Shown: in pieces, positions 41,605-51,445 of the stretch
How positions within the stretch are numbered: the first letter of the stretch is position 1
Layout: the number at the start of each line of letters is the position of its first letter
NCBI GenBank assembly: GCA_947499725.1
Contig: CANMPK010000001.1
Span: forward strand, 930,001 to 994,000
Reading direction: 5' to 3'
Source of the DNA: an uncultured Paracoccaceae bacterium
GTDB taxonomy: Bacteria > Pseudomonadota > Alphaproteobacteria > Rhodobacterales > Rhodobacteraceae
Length of the DNA: 64,000 nucleotides
Made by a program: the position numbers and the translations under genes
Notes under the pieces: generated by a model
Databases searched by the model: none
The model's input: the letters and a program-made list of their open reading frames with translations, nothing else
What the model was told of the DNA's origin: nothing

Positions 41605-42402
41605 TCAGATTTGCTCACGGCTGAATTGACGGGCAAACGTGCTCCGCAGCATTGAACGTGCGGCTGTATAACTACGCTCGATCGGGAATTTCTTTAAGTT
41701 AGGTAGAACAGCTTCGATCGCTTCGTGCGCCTCTTTATTTAGGTGCGACAAACATTCGCTGTCAGGACGCAAGCTTTCTGTCCAAGTGTTGTTCACGCGA
41801 AGCACTTGGTGTTGGTCCAACAGAATGGCTGTCATTTTTGGCACATCTTCCGCGGCAACCTCACTGACACCTTCCATGTGCAACAAATCGGCTGCACGTA
41901 CGAATACTTCCTGAACACCAAACTGCTTTGCAGAACTTGCGCAAGACAAAAGAATTTTTTGACGCCCGCTGACCACCAAGGCTTCATCAGGAACGCCGAT
42001 TTCAACGGTGTCACTTTCGATTCTGATCATGCTTGGTACAGCATCTTTACCCTCGACCTCGCCTACCCAGCGTACCGGCTGAAAACCATTGTCGCGTGTA
42101 AGAACAAGGTCACCTATGGCCAATTCGCCAACCGACTTTGCGCCACGAGAGGTCATAATCTTACCTGAAGCACTCAAGCAGCCAACACCACGCAAATGTG
42201 CGGGTGTAGATGACTGAATCTTTTCGTCTTCGAAACACTGAAACTGAGTTGGCGCTTCGATTGTGTCGCGCGCGGCGACTGGGACTTTAGGTGTAATTGC
42301 TTTTGGTGTTTGTGGGTCTTTGATGTTCAGAAAAATATTGTCATCATAGCTTGCCGCGGCGGCTTCGTTCTGCGCGCGACGGTTCATGAGTTGAATTCGC
42401 AT
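41605..42402 (-). CDS. Hint-domain protein
   Basis: A 265-residue protein. The N-terminal ~70 residues are low complexity; then comes a Hint (hedgehog/intein) domain with GVGCLSASGKIMT (Cys75 at the nucleophile position), SVGELAIGDLVLTRDNGFQPVRWVG, and a later HQVLRVN block. Many roseobacter Hint proteins of this kind are of unknown role, possibly self-processing extracellular proteins. It is divergent from the RTX-Hint gene 281 bp away; no promoter motif stood out in that gap. Confidence 0.8.
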   Translation of the reverse strand: MRIQLMNRRAQNEAAAASYDDNIFLNIKDPQTPKAITPKVPVAARDTIEAPTQFQCFEDEKIQSSTPAHLRGVGCLSASGKIMTSRGAKSVGELAIGDLVLTRDNGFQPVRWVGEVEGKDAVPSMIRIESDTVEIGVPDEALVVSGRQKILLSCASSAKQFGVQEVFVRAADLLHMEGVSEVAAEDVPKMTAILLDQHQVLRVNNTWTESLRPDSECLSHLNKEAHEAIEAVLPNLKKFPIERSYTAARSMLRSTFARQFSREQI

Positions 42403-42683
42403 GTATTAACCTATTACTGCTCACTTTGCCCTCTTCTGCGGGCTTCGGGATTGAGCCAAAGCTAGATTCACAAAAAGGCTGGATTTGGGCGACACAACGT
42501 TCGTTTTGGGAAGCTGTTTGGTCTTTTCCTAGACATGGCAAAAGTAGGGCAAAACCCAAGGCAAGTTGCGCAAAATTGCCTAAGTTACATCAAATCTCGA
42601 ACGCATTAGCCTGTGATACCGACACCAATTACGAGTCAAATCGCGAACTTTGCCGCGATGCTAAACAATAGATCGGGAAAAAA

Positions 42684-45329
42684 ATGCCGGTAACACATAC
42701 ATTCAATTGGGCAGACGCAGGCACCAATGGCGATTACTCTGTTGGCTCCGGTGACACCACTCTCGGCGTTTCTGTAGAGACAACAACTAACTCTGCGGGA
42801 CAAACCGGCTCTATACGTACGATTGGGTCTCCCGCCGAAGAAACCTTTTGGGTTTCAGGCATTACGGAGCCTGTCACGACCACACTGACATTCGATAATC
42901 CAGTTCAGAATATTTCATTCGAATTGTTTGACTTGGACCAAAACACAGGCTCTTGGGATGATCAGGTCACTATCTTGGCAACAGATGCCGCAGGTAACAT
43001 CTTCCCAGTAAGCTACTCAGACTTAGATGGGCTTCATAGCGTCGATGGAAACACTGTTAACGCAGATGGCAACGCAAGCTTTGGCGTAGAAACCAGTGGC
43101 GCTGAAGACTCTGTCACCGTAGATATTGTTGGCCCGATTGTATCTCTCGAAATCACCTTCGAAGATGGCGAAAGTGCCGCGAACACTGGCGTGATCGGCA
43201 TCAGCGAAATTTCCTTTTCCCTTGCCCCAGATGGCTTGGTTGAGGGTACAGCGGCGGCTGAAGTCATTGACCTAGACTACTTGGATGACCCTGAAGGCGA
43301 CCTTGTCACAACCGGTGCAGACACGATCCTAGCTGGTGACGGCGATGATACCGTACGCGCTGAAGCAGGCGATGATCGTGTTCTTGGCGAAGATGGTCAT
43401 GACCTGTTGGTTGGCGGTGAAGGCGATGACACCCTGATTGGCGGCGAGGGCAACGATACTTTGCTCGGCGATGAAGGTGATGATGTTTTCCACGGTGGCG
43501 CGGGCAACGATAGTGTTGAAACCGGCAGCGGCAACGATCTCTTTTATGGCGACGAGGGCGACGACAGAGTCAACGGCGACCTTGGGAATGACACCCTGCA
43601 CGGCGGCACCGGCGACGACTTTTTGCGCGGCAGCTATGGTAACGACGAAATTCACTCAGGTGGCACCGGTGAAGGCGACGACTACCTTTGGGGTGGTTAT
43701 GGCGATGACCGCTTCGTTATTGCTGATGGCTTTGGCAATGATACGATTTCTGGTGAAAGCATCGAAGAAGTTGATGGTGACACCATTGATCTCTCAACGG
43801 TAACCACTGGCGTCACAGTCGACATGACCAGCGGCGCCAATGGGATCGGTTCTTTTACGGACGGCACAGACACCACCGTATTTGAAGAGATCGAGAACAT
43901 TGAACTGTCTGCTGGCCAAGATACGGTTTTACTTGCTGACGGCTCTGGCGCAGACACAGTTTCCGGGTTTGAAGCCCCGACTGACAACGGCGATGGCACA
44001 TATACTCCTGGCGACTTAATCGACGTAAGCGCCATGACCGTTGAGTCTGAATATCCAGTCTCGACGCGGGATGTCGAGGTGACTGAAGATGGTGACGGGA
44101 ATGCCGTGCTTAATTTCCCAGGAGGCGAAACCCTGACGCTTGAAGGCGTCTCCGCGGACGAAATTTCTGATCCAGCCGCACTTGAAGCACTTGGCATTCC
44201 AGCCGCACCTGATGGGATCGTTTCTGGCACTGAAAATAACGACACGTTCAACATCGGCGATTCTGATGAGGACGGTGATCGCATCGACAGTAATGATGCT
44301 GTGTTGCCGGGCACTGAAGGTGACGATGATGTCATCCAGACCTTCGGTGGCGATGACCTCGTGTATTCTGGCGCCGGCGACGACCGGATAGAACTGGGCA
44401 GTGGCAACGATACGGTCCACGCATCGGTCGGGAATGACACGATCTTTGGCGGCGCAGGCGAAGACAGCCTGTATGGTGAAGGCGGCGACGACCATATTTA
44501 TTCTGGCGACGGCGCTGACCATATGAACGGTGGTACGGGAACAGACCGTTTCTACAACCTCAGTGATGGCGACACCGTGTACGGTGGCGAAAGCGAAGGA
44601 GATGCAGACACCATCGACCTGACCGGCGCAGGCCCGCTCCGCGTTATCTATAACGAGTACGAAACAGAATCCGGCACCATCGAGTTCCTTGACGACGATG
44701 GCCTAGTCACTGGGACTGCGACCTTTAAGGAAATCGAAAATATCATTCCTTGTTTCACGCCCGGAACGATGATCTCGACACTTGACGGTTTGCGCGACGT
44801 TGCTGAGCTGAGCAAAGGTGATGTTGTTCTAACACGCGACAACGGTATGCAGGAAATTCAGTGGATCGGCGAACGCGCCCTTTCCGAAGAAGACCTTGCG
44901 GAGATGCCTCATTTGCGTCCGATCTTGATTAAGAAAGGCGCACTTGGAAACGGCCTGCCAGACCGAAACATGATGGTCAGCCCAAATCACCGCGTGCTTA
45001 TCAATGATCCGAAAGCAGAACTGATGCTCGGTGAAGCCGAAGTGCTCGTTGCAGCAAAACACTTGCTTGACCTACCTGGGGTTCGGAAATCTATCGCAAA
45101 TGAAGTGCGCTACATCCACTTCATGTTTGAACGTCATGAGATTGTTTTGTCTGACGGTATGTGGACTGAAAGTTTCCAACCTGGCATGCAAGCCATGGCT
45201 GGACTGGAAAGCGCGCAACGCGAAGAAATCTACACGCTCTTCCCAGAGCTGAAAGCAAACCCGACAGATGTATTCGTGGCGGCGCGTAAAGTGCTGCGCA
45301 AACCAGAAGCGCGGTTGCTACTCAAATAA
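42684..45329 (+). CDS. RTX calcium-binding exoprotein with C-terminal Hint domain
   Basis: An 881-residue acidic protein without signal peptide, expected to use type I secretion. Residues 1-200 form a beta-rich domain; glycine-rich RTX nonapeptides (GGxGxDxLx) lie at about 217-341 and again at about 546-613. Cys690 starts a Hint domain (PCFTPGTMISTLDGLRDV, LSKGDVVLTRDNGMQEIQWIGE, then SPNHRVL). GGGAAAA precedes the ATG. It is likely a surface or released Ca-dependent protein that may self-cleave; the substrate or target is unknown. Confidence 0.9.
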   Translation: MPVTHTFNWADAGTNGDYSVGSGDTTLGVSVETTTNSAGQTGSIRTIGSPAEETFWVSGITEPVTTTLTFDNPVQNISFELFDLDQNTGSWDDQVTILATDAAGNIFPVSYSDLDGLHSVDGNTVNADGNASFGVETSGAEDSVTVDIVGPIVSLEITFEDGESAANTGVIGISEISFSLAPDGLVEGTAAAEVIDLDYLDDPEGDLVTTGADTILAGDGDDTVRAEAGDDRVLGEDGHDLLVGGEGDDTLIGGEGNDTLLGDEGDDVFHGGAGNDSVETGSGNDLFYGDEGDDRVNGDLGNDTLHGGTGDDFLRGSYGNDEIHSGGTGEGDDYLWGGYGDDRFVIADGFGNDTISGESIEEVDGDTIDLSTVTTGVTVDMTSGANGIGSFTDGTDTTVFEEIENIELSAGQDTVLLADGSGADTVSGFEAPTDNGDGTYTPGDLIDVSAMTVESEYPVSTRDVEVTEDGDGNAVLNFPGGETLTLEGVSADEISDPAALEALGIPAAPDGIVSGTENNDTFNIGDSDEDGDRIDSNDAVLPGTEGDDDVIQTFGGDDLVYSGAGDDRIELGSGNDTVHASVGNDTIFGGAGEDSLYGEGGDDHIYSGDGADHMNGGTGTDRFYNLSDGDTVYGGESEGDADTIDLTGAGPLRVIYNEYETESGTIEFLDDDGLVTGTATFKEIENIIPCFTPGTMISTLDGLRDVAELSKGDVVLTRDNGMQEIQWIGERALSEEDLAEMPHLRPILIKKGALGNGLPDRNMMVSPNHRVLINDPKAELMLGEAEVLVAAKHLLDLPGVRKSIANEVRYIHFMFERHEIVLSDGMWTESFQPGMQAMAGLESAQREEIYTLFPELKANPTDVFVAARKVLRKPEARLLLK

Positions 45330-45351
45330 GCTTCAGAAACAAAAAAGAAAA

Positions 45352-45379
45352 AGCGCCGCTTTAAAAGCGGCGCTCTTTT
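45352..45379. terminator. Bidirectional terminator between RTX gene and tRNA-Leu
   Basis: AGCGCCGCT (45352-45360) and AGCGGCGCT (45366-45374) form a stem flanked by A-rich and T-rich runs on both strands, ending the RTX transcript and the minus-strand tRNA transcript. Confidence 0.8.
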
Positions 45380-45421
45380 CTGTGTTAGAACGAAGTCGTT
45401 CAAACGGAACCTGAATTCAGG

Positions 45422-45507
45422 TGGTACCCAAGGCCGGACTCGAACCGGCACGTCCGCTAGGACGGGGGATTTTGAATCCCCTGCGTCTACCATTCCGCCA
45501 CTTGGGC
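45422..45507 (-). tRNA. tRNA-Leu (anticodon CAA)
   Basis: Minus-strand class II tRNA with long variable arm. Acceptor GCCCAAG pairs with CTTGGGT; the anticodon loop TTCAAAA is closed by GGGGA/TCCCC, giving CAA (Leu, reads UUG). The T-loop GGTTCGAGTCC is normal. The CCA end is encoded (45422-45424 on the plus strand read TGG). Confidence 0.93.
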
Positions 45508-45632
45508 ACGTTCGGCTGAGATAGCTAAATGCAGAACTAAGGTCCAGAGACAAAATGCAATTTATTGCTGAAAAATTCCTTGCAGTCTTTTTGCAAAAAC
45601 AGCAATCAATGAGCAAACTTGTGGAGCAACTC

Positions 45633-46211
45633 ATGATCAAAGCCCTTTACGACTGGACGATGCGCCTTGCAGACCATCCACGCGCCATTTGGGCTTTGGC
45701 CTTTATTAGTTTTATTGAAAGCTCTGTCTTTCCAATCCCACCAGACATTTTGATGATCCCTCTTATCCTTGCTGCGCCACATCGTGCTTGGTTGATTGCC
45801 GGGGTCGCTATGATTTCGTCGGTTTTGGGCGGTGTTTTGGGCTATGCCATCGGCGCCTTTGCCTTTGACACGATAGGACAACCAATCCTTGAAGCGCTTG
45901 GCAAAGGGGATGCGGTTTCCGAGTTCAACACACGCTTTAATGACTTTGGCTTCTGGGCAGTGCTTGGCGCTGGGATTACCCCCTTCCCATACAAAGTGAT
46001 CACGATCATGTCCGGCTGGACAGGCATGCCAATCGCAACTTTTGTCGCAACTTCCGTTTTGGCACGCGGTCTGCGATTCTTCATCGTCGCAGCATTGCTT
46101 TGGAAATTTGGTGCGCCAATTCGCACATTCATCGAAAAACGTTTAGGGCTTGTTTTCACAGCATTTGTCGTGTTGCTGTTTGGTGGATTTTTCTTACTAC
46201 GGTACCTCTAA
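45633..46211 (+). CDS. DedA/YqaA-family membrane protein
   Basis: A 192-residue inner-membrane protein of the VTT (SNARE-associated) family, with the pattern FIESSVFPIPPDILMIPL and GYAIGAFAF. The frame opens at 45555, but GGAG lies before the ATG at 45633, giving the usual YqaA length. DedA relatives move or flip lipid carriers. The stop overlaps the dsbB start by one base. Confidence 0.88.
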   Translation: MIKALYDWTMRLADHPRAIWALAFISFIESSVFPIPPDILMIPLILAAPHRAWLIAGVAMISSVLGGVLGYAIGAFAFDTIGQPILEALGKGDAVSEFNTRFNDFGFWAVLGAGITPFPYKVITIMSGWTGMPIATFVATSVLARGLRFFIVAALLWKFGAPIRTFIEKRLGLVFTAFVVLLFGGFFLLRYL

Positions 46212-46675
46212 TGCCCAATCGTCAAACTTTGACTGTGCTTCTCACCTTCGGCTCATTGGCAATGATTTTGGGTGCTTGGGGTTTTCAGTACATTGGCGGC
46301 TATGCGCCTTGTAAAATGTGCTATTGGCAGCGGTATCCGCATATGGCTGCTCTTGCCATCGGTGCGTTGGCCATTGCCAGCAAAGCCCGTTTGTTTGCTT
46401 GGTTGGGTGCTGCGGCTACAGCCACCACAGGTGGTATCGGTGTTTATCATTCAGGTGTTGAACGAAAGCTCTGGGAAGGCCCCTCGACCTGCACGTCATC
46501 TGGAGTCGATGGGCTTAGTAGCGATCAGTTGTTTGATCAAATTATGACCGCTCCGCTCGTGCGTTGTGACGAGATCCCTTGGGACTTGTTTGGTTTCACA
46601 ATGGCCAATTTGAACGCCATGATTTCTTTTGCATTTGCAGGCGCTTGGCTTTGGGTTGCTTTGCGTAAAGACTAA
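46211..46675 (+). CDS. dsbB: Disulfide bond formation protein DsbB
   Basis: Inner-membrane quinone-linked oxidase for DsbA. The 154 residues have four hydrophobic segments; the first redox pair is CKMC (Cys34/Cys37, in YAPCKMCYWQR) and the second is Cys94 and Cys119. The start overlaps the DedA stop (TAATG), so the two are translationally coupled. The frame extends upstream to 46100 but that part is not hydrophobic in the family pattern. Confidence 0.92.
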   Translation: MPNRQTLTVLLTFGSLAMILGAWGFQYIGGYAPCKMCYWQRYPHMAALAIGALAIASKARLFAWLGAAATATTGGIGVYHSGVERKLWEGPSTCTSSGVDGLSSDQLFDQIMTAPLVRCDEIPWDLFGFTMANLNAMISFAFAGAWLWVALRKD

Positions 46676-47097
46676 CCAGATTTCTTGGTGGCCAACAAAA
46701 GGTTGGTTTCGCTATTCGCGACACCTTCAAAGTTGCGAATTTGTGCCAGTATTGAATCAAAGCTTTCCAGGCTTTCGGTTCCGATCTCAACGATCAAGTC
46801 CCAACGCCCATTTGTTGAATGCACGGCGCGAACCGCAGGAATTCCGCTAAGTTGACGGGTGATACGCCCTGCCCCACGTCCTTGAATGCCGATCATCATG
46901 AGCCCGCGGACCGGATCCTGTTGAACATCTTCTTTCACCACAACAGAAAAACCGATGATATCCCCGCGCGCTTGCAGCCGTTCAATTCGCGTGCGCACAG
47001 TCGTCCGCGAGGCCCCTAAAAGCAGGGCCAAATCAGACAAAGCGGCGCGCGCATCATGACGTAGTGCTGAAATCAGCCGTCTATCCAAATCATCCAT
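46672..47097 (-). CDS. Lrp/AsnC-family regulator
   Basis: A 141-residue regulator. N-terminal winged helix (DLDRRLISALRHDARAALSDLA, ASRTTVRTRIERL) and C-terminal RAM ligand domain (GRWDLIVEIGTESLESFDSIL). It is divergent from the arginase gene with 117 bp between, and so likely controls arginine/ornithine use. The end overlaps dsbB by 4 bp. Confidence 0.93.
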   Translation of the reverse strand: MDDLDRRLISALRHDARAALSDLALLLGASRTTVRTRIERLQARGDIIGFSVVVKEDVQQDPVRGLMMIGIQGRGAGRITRQLSGIPAVRAVHSTNGRWDLIVEIGTESLESFDSILAQIRNFEGVANSETNLLLATKKSG

Positions 47098-47214
47098 TTC
47101 GAAACCTCAGTAAGTCAATTTGATCAATTTGCCGACATATTGCGCAGTTTTATGGATCAAACTCAAGTCAAAACGCAGTCAAACTGAGCTCAAGACAATT
47201 GATAGAGGCTGAAA
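47098..47214. promoter_or_regulatory. Divergent Lrp-arginase control region
   Basis: The gap is rich in short repeats around TCAA-TTTGATCAATTTG (near 47115-47130) and several TCAAA/AAACT segments. An Lrp-type operator is likely, but I cannot fix the exact box. Confidence 0.45.
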
Positions 47215-48141
47215 ATGACTGGAAAGACCTGTATTCTTGTTGGCGTGCCAATGGACAGCGGAAAGCGCAGACGCGGCTGCGTGATGGGGCCGGATAGCTA
47301 TCGCACTGCGGGCCTAGAAGAGAGGCTCACTGAGCTTGGCCATCGTGTCATTGATCTGGGCAATCTACAAAGCTCCGCAGTAGACCAAGCTGCGCCAAGC
47401 GATCATATCCATGCTTGGGCTGAGACAGTTGGCTGGACAGAAACCATCGCCCTTGCCGCAGAAAACGCAATGTGTCACGGGACGCCAATCTTTTTGGGCG
47501 GTGACCACAGCCTAGCTGCCGGTTCTGTGCTTGGCGTAAGTCGATTTGCGGCCAAGCAGGACCGGAAACAATTTCTATTGTGGCTCGATGCGCATAGTGA
47601 CTTCCACACGCCATCATCCACATCTACGGGTCACCTGCATGGCACGCCTGTCGCCTACCTCACTGGGAAATCCGGTTTTGAGGGCTTTCCAACCGTAGAA
47701 ACGCCGATCCCTGAAGAAAACGTCTGCGTCATCGGGTTGCGTTCAGTTGATTTGGCAGAGCGTGAGGCTTTGCAAGCATCGAAAATCAAGCGCCATGATA
47801 TGCGCGACATTGACGAAACCGGCATTGCGAAACCTTTATCCGCTTTCCTTCAAAAAGTCGCCTCTGCGGGTGGCATGCTACACGTTTCTTTAGACGTCGA
47901 TTTCTTGGACCCGCTCATCGCTCCCGCTGTTGGAACCACAGTGCCCGGTGGCGCAACAGAACGCGAAGCCCATTTGGTCATGGAAATGCTCTGCGATTCA
48001 GGCCTGATGACGTCATTGGATTTGGTTGAGCTGAACCCATTCTTGGATGAGCGCGGGCGAACAGCCTCTTTGATGGTGGATCTGGCCGCTTCGTCTTTTG
48101 GTCGCCGCATCTTTGATCGCCCGACCCGAAGCTTCACCTGA
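47215..48141 (+). CDS. rocF: Arginase
   Basis: Hydrolyses arginine to ornithine and urea with a binuclear Mn centre. The 308 residues have the metal motifs GGDHSLA, DAHSDFHTPSS and SLDVDFLDP. It is followed by ornithine cyclodeaminase, so the operon would turn arginine into proline; Lrp lies divergently upstream. Confidence 0.94.
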   Translation: MTGKTCILVGVPMDSGKRRRGCVMGPDSYRTAGLEERLTELGHRVIDLGNLQSSAVDQAAPSDHIHAWAETVGWTETIALAAENAMCHGTPIFLGGDHSLAAGSVLGVSRFAAKQDRKQFLLWLDAHSDFHTPSSTSTGHLHGTPVAYLTGKSGFEGFPTVETPIPEENVCVIGLRSVDLAEREALQASKIKRHDMRDIDETGIAKPLSAFLQKVASAGGMLHVSLDVDFLDPLIAPAVGTTVPGGATEREAHLVMEMLCDSGLMTSLDLVELNPFLDERGRTASLMVDLAASSFGRRIFDRPTRSFT

Positions 48142-48188
48142 CCCCAATAGCCCCCTTAAAAAAACAGAATGATAAAAGGATAACTTCA

Positions 48189-49238
48189 ATGAGCTCACCA
48201 TCTGAAAAAGCCTTGGTCCCGTTTGTAAGCGTAGAACACATGATGCAACTGGTGCATCACATCGGAATTGAGTCTGCCCTGCGCGAATTGGCGGACTATG
48301 TGGAAGATGATTTCAAACGTTGGGATCAGTTCGACAAGACCCCGCGAGTCGCGTCCCACTCTGACGTCGGCGTCATTGAATTGATGCCAACAAGCGACGG
48401 TGAAGCTTACGGGTTTAAGTATGTAAACGGCCATCCAAAGAACACTTCCGAGGGCTTACAAACCGTGACAGCCTTTGGCCTGTTGGCAGATGTCTATACG
48501 GGTTACCCGGTCCTGTTAACTGAAATGACATTGCTTACAGCCCTGCGCACGGCGGCGACTTCTGCAATGGTTGCAAAGCATCTTGCTCCAAAGGGTGCAG
48601 ACACAATGGCGATGATCGGCAATGGGGCGCAATCGGAATTCCAGACTCTTGCTATGAAAGCGATCGTCGGAATTAAAGCGGTTCGTCTTTACGATGTAGA
48701 TCCTGCAGCATCCGAAAAATGTGCGCGTAACCTATCTGGATTGAGCGTAGACGTAACCGTTTGCAAAACGCCAGAAGAGGCCATTCAAGGCGCGCAAATC
48801 CTGACCACCTGCACGGCAGACAAACGCAATGCGACAATCCTGTCGGACAATATGGTTGGCTCTGGAGTGCACATCAACGCGATTGGCGGTGACTGCCCAG
48901 GAAAGACAGAACTCGCTGCAGGCATTCTGGACCGCGCCAATGTATTCGTAGAATTCCCCGAGCAGACCCGCATTGAAGGTGAAATTCAGCAAATGCCTCA
49001 GGATTTCCCAGTCACTGAAGTCTGGGAAGTTATCACAGGTAAGAAGAAGGGTCGCGTCGATGACAAGCAAATCACCCTATTCGACGGTGTGGGCTTTGCG
49101 ATCGAAGATTTTTCAGCGCTGCGTTTCATAAGGGACAAAGTCAAAGACACCCCTTACCAAACCAAACTCGATATGTTGGCTGATCCAGACGATCCACGAG
49201 ACCTCTTTGGAATGCTATCTCGCGCAAAGGAAGATTAA
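48189..49238 (+). CDS. ocd: Ornithine cyclodeaminase
   Basis: Converts ornithine directly to proline and ammonia with bound NAD. The 349 residues have the mu-crystallin/OCD fold: GFKYVNGHPKNT, LTALRTAATSAMVAKHLA, NAD-binding IGNGAQSEFQ, and AIGGDCPGKTEL with the catalytic Asp. It is 47 bp after arginase in the same operon. Confidence 0.95.
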   Translation: MSSPSEKALVPFVSVEHMMQLVHHIGIESALRELADYVEDDFKRWDQFDKTPRVASHSDVGVIELMPTSDGEAYGFKYVNGHPKNTSEGLQTVTAFGLLADVYTGYPVLLTEMTLLTALRTAATSAMVAKHLAPKGADTMAMIGNGAQSEFQTLAMKAIVGIKAVRLYDVDPAASEKCARNLSGLSVDVTVCKTPEEAIQGAQILTTCTADKRNATILSDNMVGSGVHINAIGGDCPGKTELAAGILDRANVFVEFPEQTRIEGEIQQMPQDFPVTEVWEVITGKKKGRVDDKQITLFDGVGFAIEDFSALRFIRDKVKDTPYQTKLDMLADPDDPRDLFGMLSRAKED

Positions 49239-49241
49239 CCC

Positions 49242-49826
49242 CTAAGCGTCGAGCTCTGTGTCCCAATAAAGAAAATCGACCCAGCTTTCGTGCAGGTGAT
49301 TTGGCGGGAACTTGCGCCCCATATTCAGCAACTCGCTGGCCTCTGGCTGGCGAGGCGGCTTGCGCAGGCTCATATTTGCTTGGCGTAGGCTTTTGGAACC
49401 TTTCTTGAGGTTACACGGGCTACAGGCCGCAACCACATTTTGCCAGCTTGTCACGCCACCTGCGGCGCGCGGAATAACATGGTCAAAGGTCAGATCGCCC
49501 TTCGCGCCGCAGTACTGGCAGCAAAATTCATCCCGTAAAAAAAGATTAAAGCGCGTGAAGGCCACGCGCTTTACTGGTTTTACGTAATCTCGAAGAACGA
49601 CAACTGACGGTATCCGTATCTCGGTGCTTGGGCTGCGCGCGATCTCGTCATATTCAGCGACAATATCAACCCGATCCATATACACCGCTTTGACTGCGTC
49701 CTGCCAAGGCCACAGAGATAAAGGATAATAGGAAAGCGGCCTATAATCCGCGTTCAACACCAATGCAGGATGCTGTTTCAACCCACCGGGTTGATGCACA
49801 AACTCTGATCTGAAATCGCCATCCAT
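49242..49826 (-). CDS. HNH endonuclease
   Basis: A 194-residue HNH protein. Zinc-knuckle cysteines (CQYCGAK) precede the HNH core DHVIPRAAGGVTSW, then ACSPCNLKKG with the second cysteine pair. Proteins of this layout are widespread housekeeping genes in alphaproteobacteria; the role (repair, mobile defence or other) is unknown. It is convergent with ocd, 3 bp apart. Confidence 0.88.
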   Translation of the reverse strand: MDGDFRSEFVHQPGGLKQHPALVLNADYRPLSYYPLSLWPWQDAVKAVYMDRVDIVAEYDEIARSPSTEIRIPSVVVLRDYVKPVKRVAFTRFNLFLRDEFCCQYCGAKGDLTFDHVIPRAAGGVTSWQNVVAACSPCNLKKGSKSLRQANMSLRKPPRQPEASELLNMGRKFPPNHLHESWVDFLYWDTELDA

Positions 49827-49869
49827 TTGGGACTCTACCTCCGCCCAACTGCCTGATTTTCCAGCATTC

Positions 49870-49887
49870 GGGCGGGACGTCCCGCCC
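49870..49887. repeat. Perfect 18-bp palindrome
   Basis: GGGCGGGACGTCCCGCCC, 44 bp upstream of the HNH gene and after the esterase gene. It could be a regulator site or a weak terminator. Confidence 0.5.
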
Positions 49888-50001
49888 AGCTCTACTCATA
49901 CTATATATCGCGGCAGAAACTTGGCAACCCCCACGATCTATGAAGTTTGAGTGAAGAGCTAAAGCGATTCCGTAACGGGACTATGACAGGTGACTATGGG
50001 C

Positions 50002-50667
50002 TCAGAGCCCAAGCTTATCGCGCATAAACGCAAGCGCGACACTCAAGCCATCCTGCGCAATTCCATGCGCCGTGCCCTTCATGATATGAGCATAGACATC
50101 CTGAAATCCTGCGCCTTGCAGCGCTTCAGCAGCTTGCGGCAAAGATTCCACAGGTACGACATCATCTTGATCTCCATGAACCAACAGAATTGGCGGACGG
50201 CTAACAGTTTCATCAGCCAAAAGCTCTGGCGCAAGCAAACGGCCTGAAAAGGCAACAACACCTGCGAACTCATCTTCACGCCGCGGCGCGACATGAAGGC
50301 TCATCATCGTACCTTGAGAGAAACCAAAAAGAACAACCTGCTCTGGCAGGACATCTTCGTCGACCATCATCGCATCCAAAAACGCATTCAGATCTTCAAC
50401 TGCGGCCAGCATACCGCGTTCGCTCTCTTCCTCGGAGCTGCCGTCGATCCAAGGGATCGGGAACCATTGCAGTCCCATCGGCATGCCAGGGATAGTTTCT
50501 GGAGCGTCAGGTGCTAAAAACAATGTGTCTGGCAAGTGTTCCGCCAAAGGATCGGCCAGTCCGATCAAATCCTGACCGTTGGCGCCATAGCCGTGTAGAA
50601 ATACGACGACAGATCGAACGTCGCCAGAAATTGGCTCTTTGCGCAATGCGTTGAGTACCCGAGTCAT
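50002..50667 (-). CDS. Phospholipase/carboxylesterase family hydrolase
   Basis: A 221-residue alpha/beta hydrolase of the acyl-protein thioesterase-like group. FLHGYGANGQDL forms the oxyanion region, GFSQGT holds Ser117, HGDQDDVVP the Asp and GTAHGI the His. The ATG at 50667 overlaps the glycosylase stop (ATGA); the longer frame from 50745 reads through the preceding gene. Substrate unknown. Confidence 0.9.
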   Translation of the reverse strand: MTRVLNALRKEPISGDVRSVVVFLHGYGANGQDLIGLADPLAEHLPDTLFLAPDAPETIPGMPMGLQWFPIPWIDGSSEEESERGMLAAVEDLNAFLDAMMVDEDVLPEQVVLFGFSQGTMMSLHVAPRREDEFAGVVAFSGRLLAPELLADETVSRPPILLVHGDQDDVVPVESLPQAAEALQGAGFQDVYAHIMKGTAHGIAQDGLSVALAFMRDKLGL

Positions 50668-51311
50668 AGGATGCCTTCCCTCTCTTTTGCCACATGGTAG
50701 TAGGCCCACAAGAGCCGCGCTGCAACCGCTCGCCACGGCGCCCAATCTTCAGCCATTATGCGAAGTTGTTTTTCTGTTGGACGTTGGTTCAGTTTAAACA
50801 GCACGCGTGCGCTTTCTTGCAGCGCTAAATCTCCAGGGGCAAAGACATCCGCGCGACCCAGACTGAACATCGCATAGATCTCGGCGGTCCAAACCCCAAT
50901 GCCGCTAACCTGCGTGAGTTGCGAAACTATTTCTGATGTAGATTTAACCCGTAGAGCACTGAAATCAATACGACTTTCCGCCAATGACTTTGCGTATTTC
51001 ACTTTCTGGCGGCTTAGTCCTGCAGATCTCAGCTCGTCCTCAGTTGCCCACATGACTTTACGTGGCCCGGTCAACTTGGCATCTTTCAAGCGTTTCCAAA
51101 TCGCTCGCGCAGCGGCGACGCTAACCTGCTGGCTCACTATTGCTTGTAATAAAGCTTCAAAACCATCTTTTCGCAAACGTAATGGCAATGGGCCGGTTTC
51201 CTTTAGCGCAAAAGCGAATTCAGGCACGTCTTGCGCCAAATGGGCGGCGCCTTCATTGATGCAGGCGTTAGAATGAATGATCCGTTCTTGCACGAAATGC
51301 CCCTTATACAC
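50664..51311 (-). CDS. DNA-3-methyladenine glycosylase, AlkA-like
   Basis: A 215-residue HhH-GPD glycosylase that removes alkylated bases. The helix-hairpin-helix LTQVSGIGVWTAEIYAMF (about 132-149) is followed by the catalytic Asp161 in VFAPGDLALQ. It has no 4Fe-4S Cys cluster, which fits AlkA rather than Nth. Coupled to the esterase gene by ATGA overlap. Confidence 0.9.
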   Translation of the reverse strand: MYKGHFVQERIIHSNACINEGAAHLAQDVPEFAFALKETGPLPLRLRKDGFEALLQAIVSQQVSVAAARAIWKRLKDAKLTGPRKVMWATEDELRSAGLSRQKVKYAKSLAESRIDFSALRVKSTSEIVSQLTQVSGIGVWTAEIYAMFSLGRADVFAPGDLALQESARVLFKLNQRPTEKQLRIMAEDWAPWRAVAARLLWAYYHVAKEREGIL

Positions 51312-51445
51312 TTGCTCGCATAGAAGCGTCCTGCCCTAGACCTGTCAAATCCGTTTCTTGCGCAAATGAGATTGTGATCGCGACATACTCTGTTTTTGGA
51401 AAACCTCTCTTTCCAAACGTTGCTTAGATCGTTAGCCATTTGACC

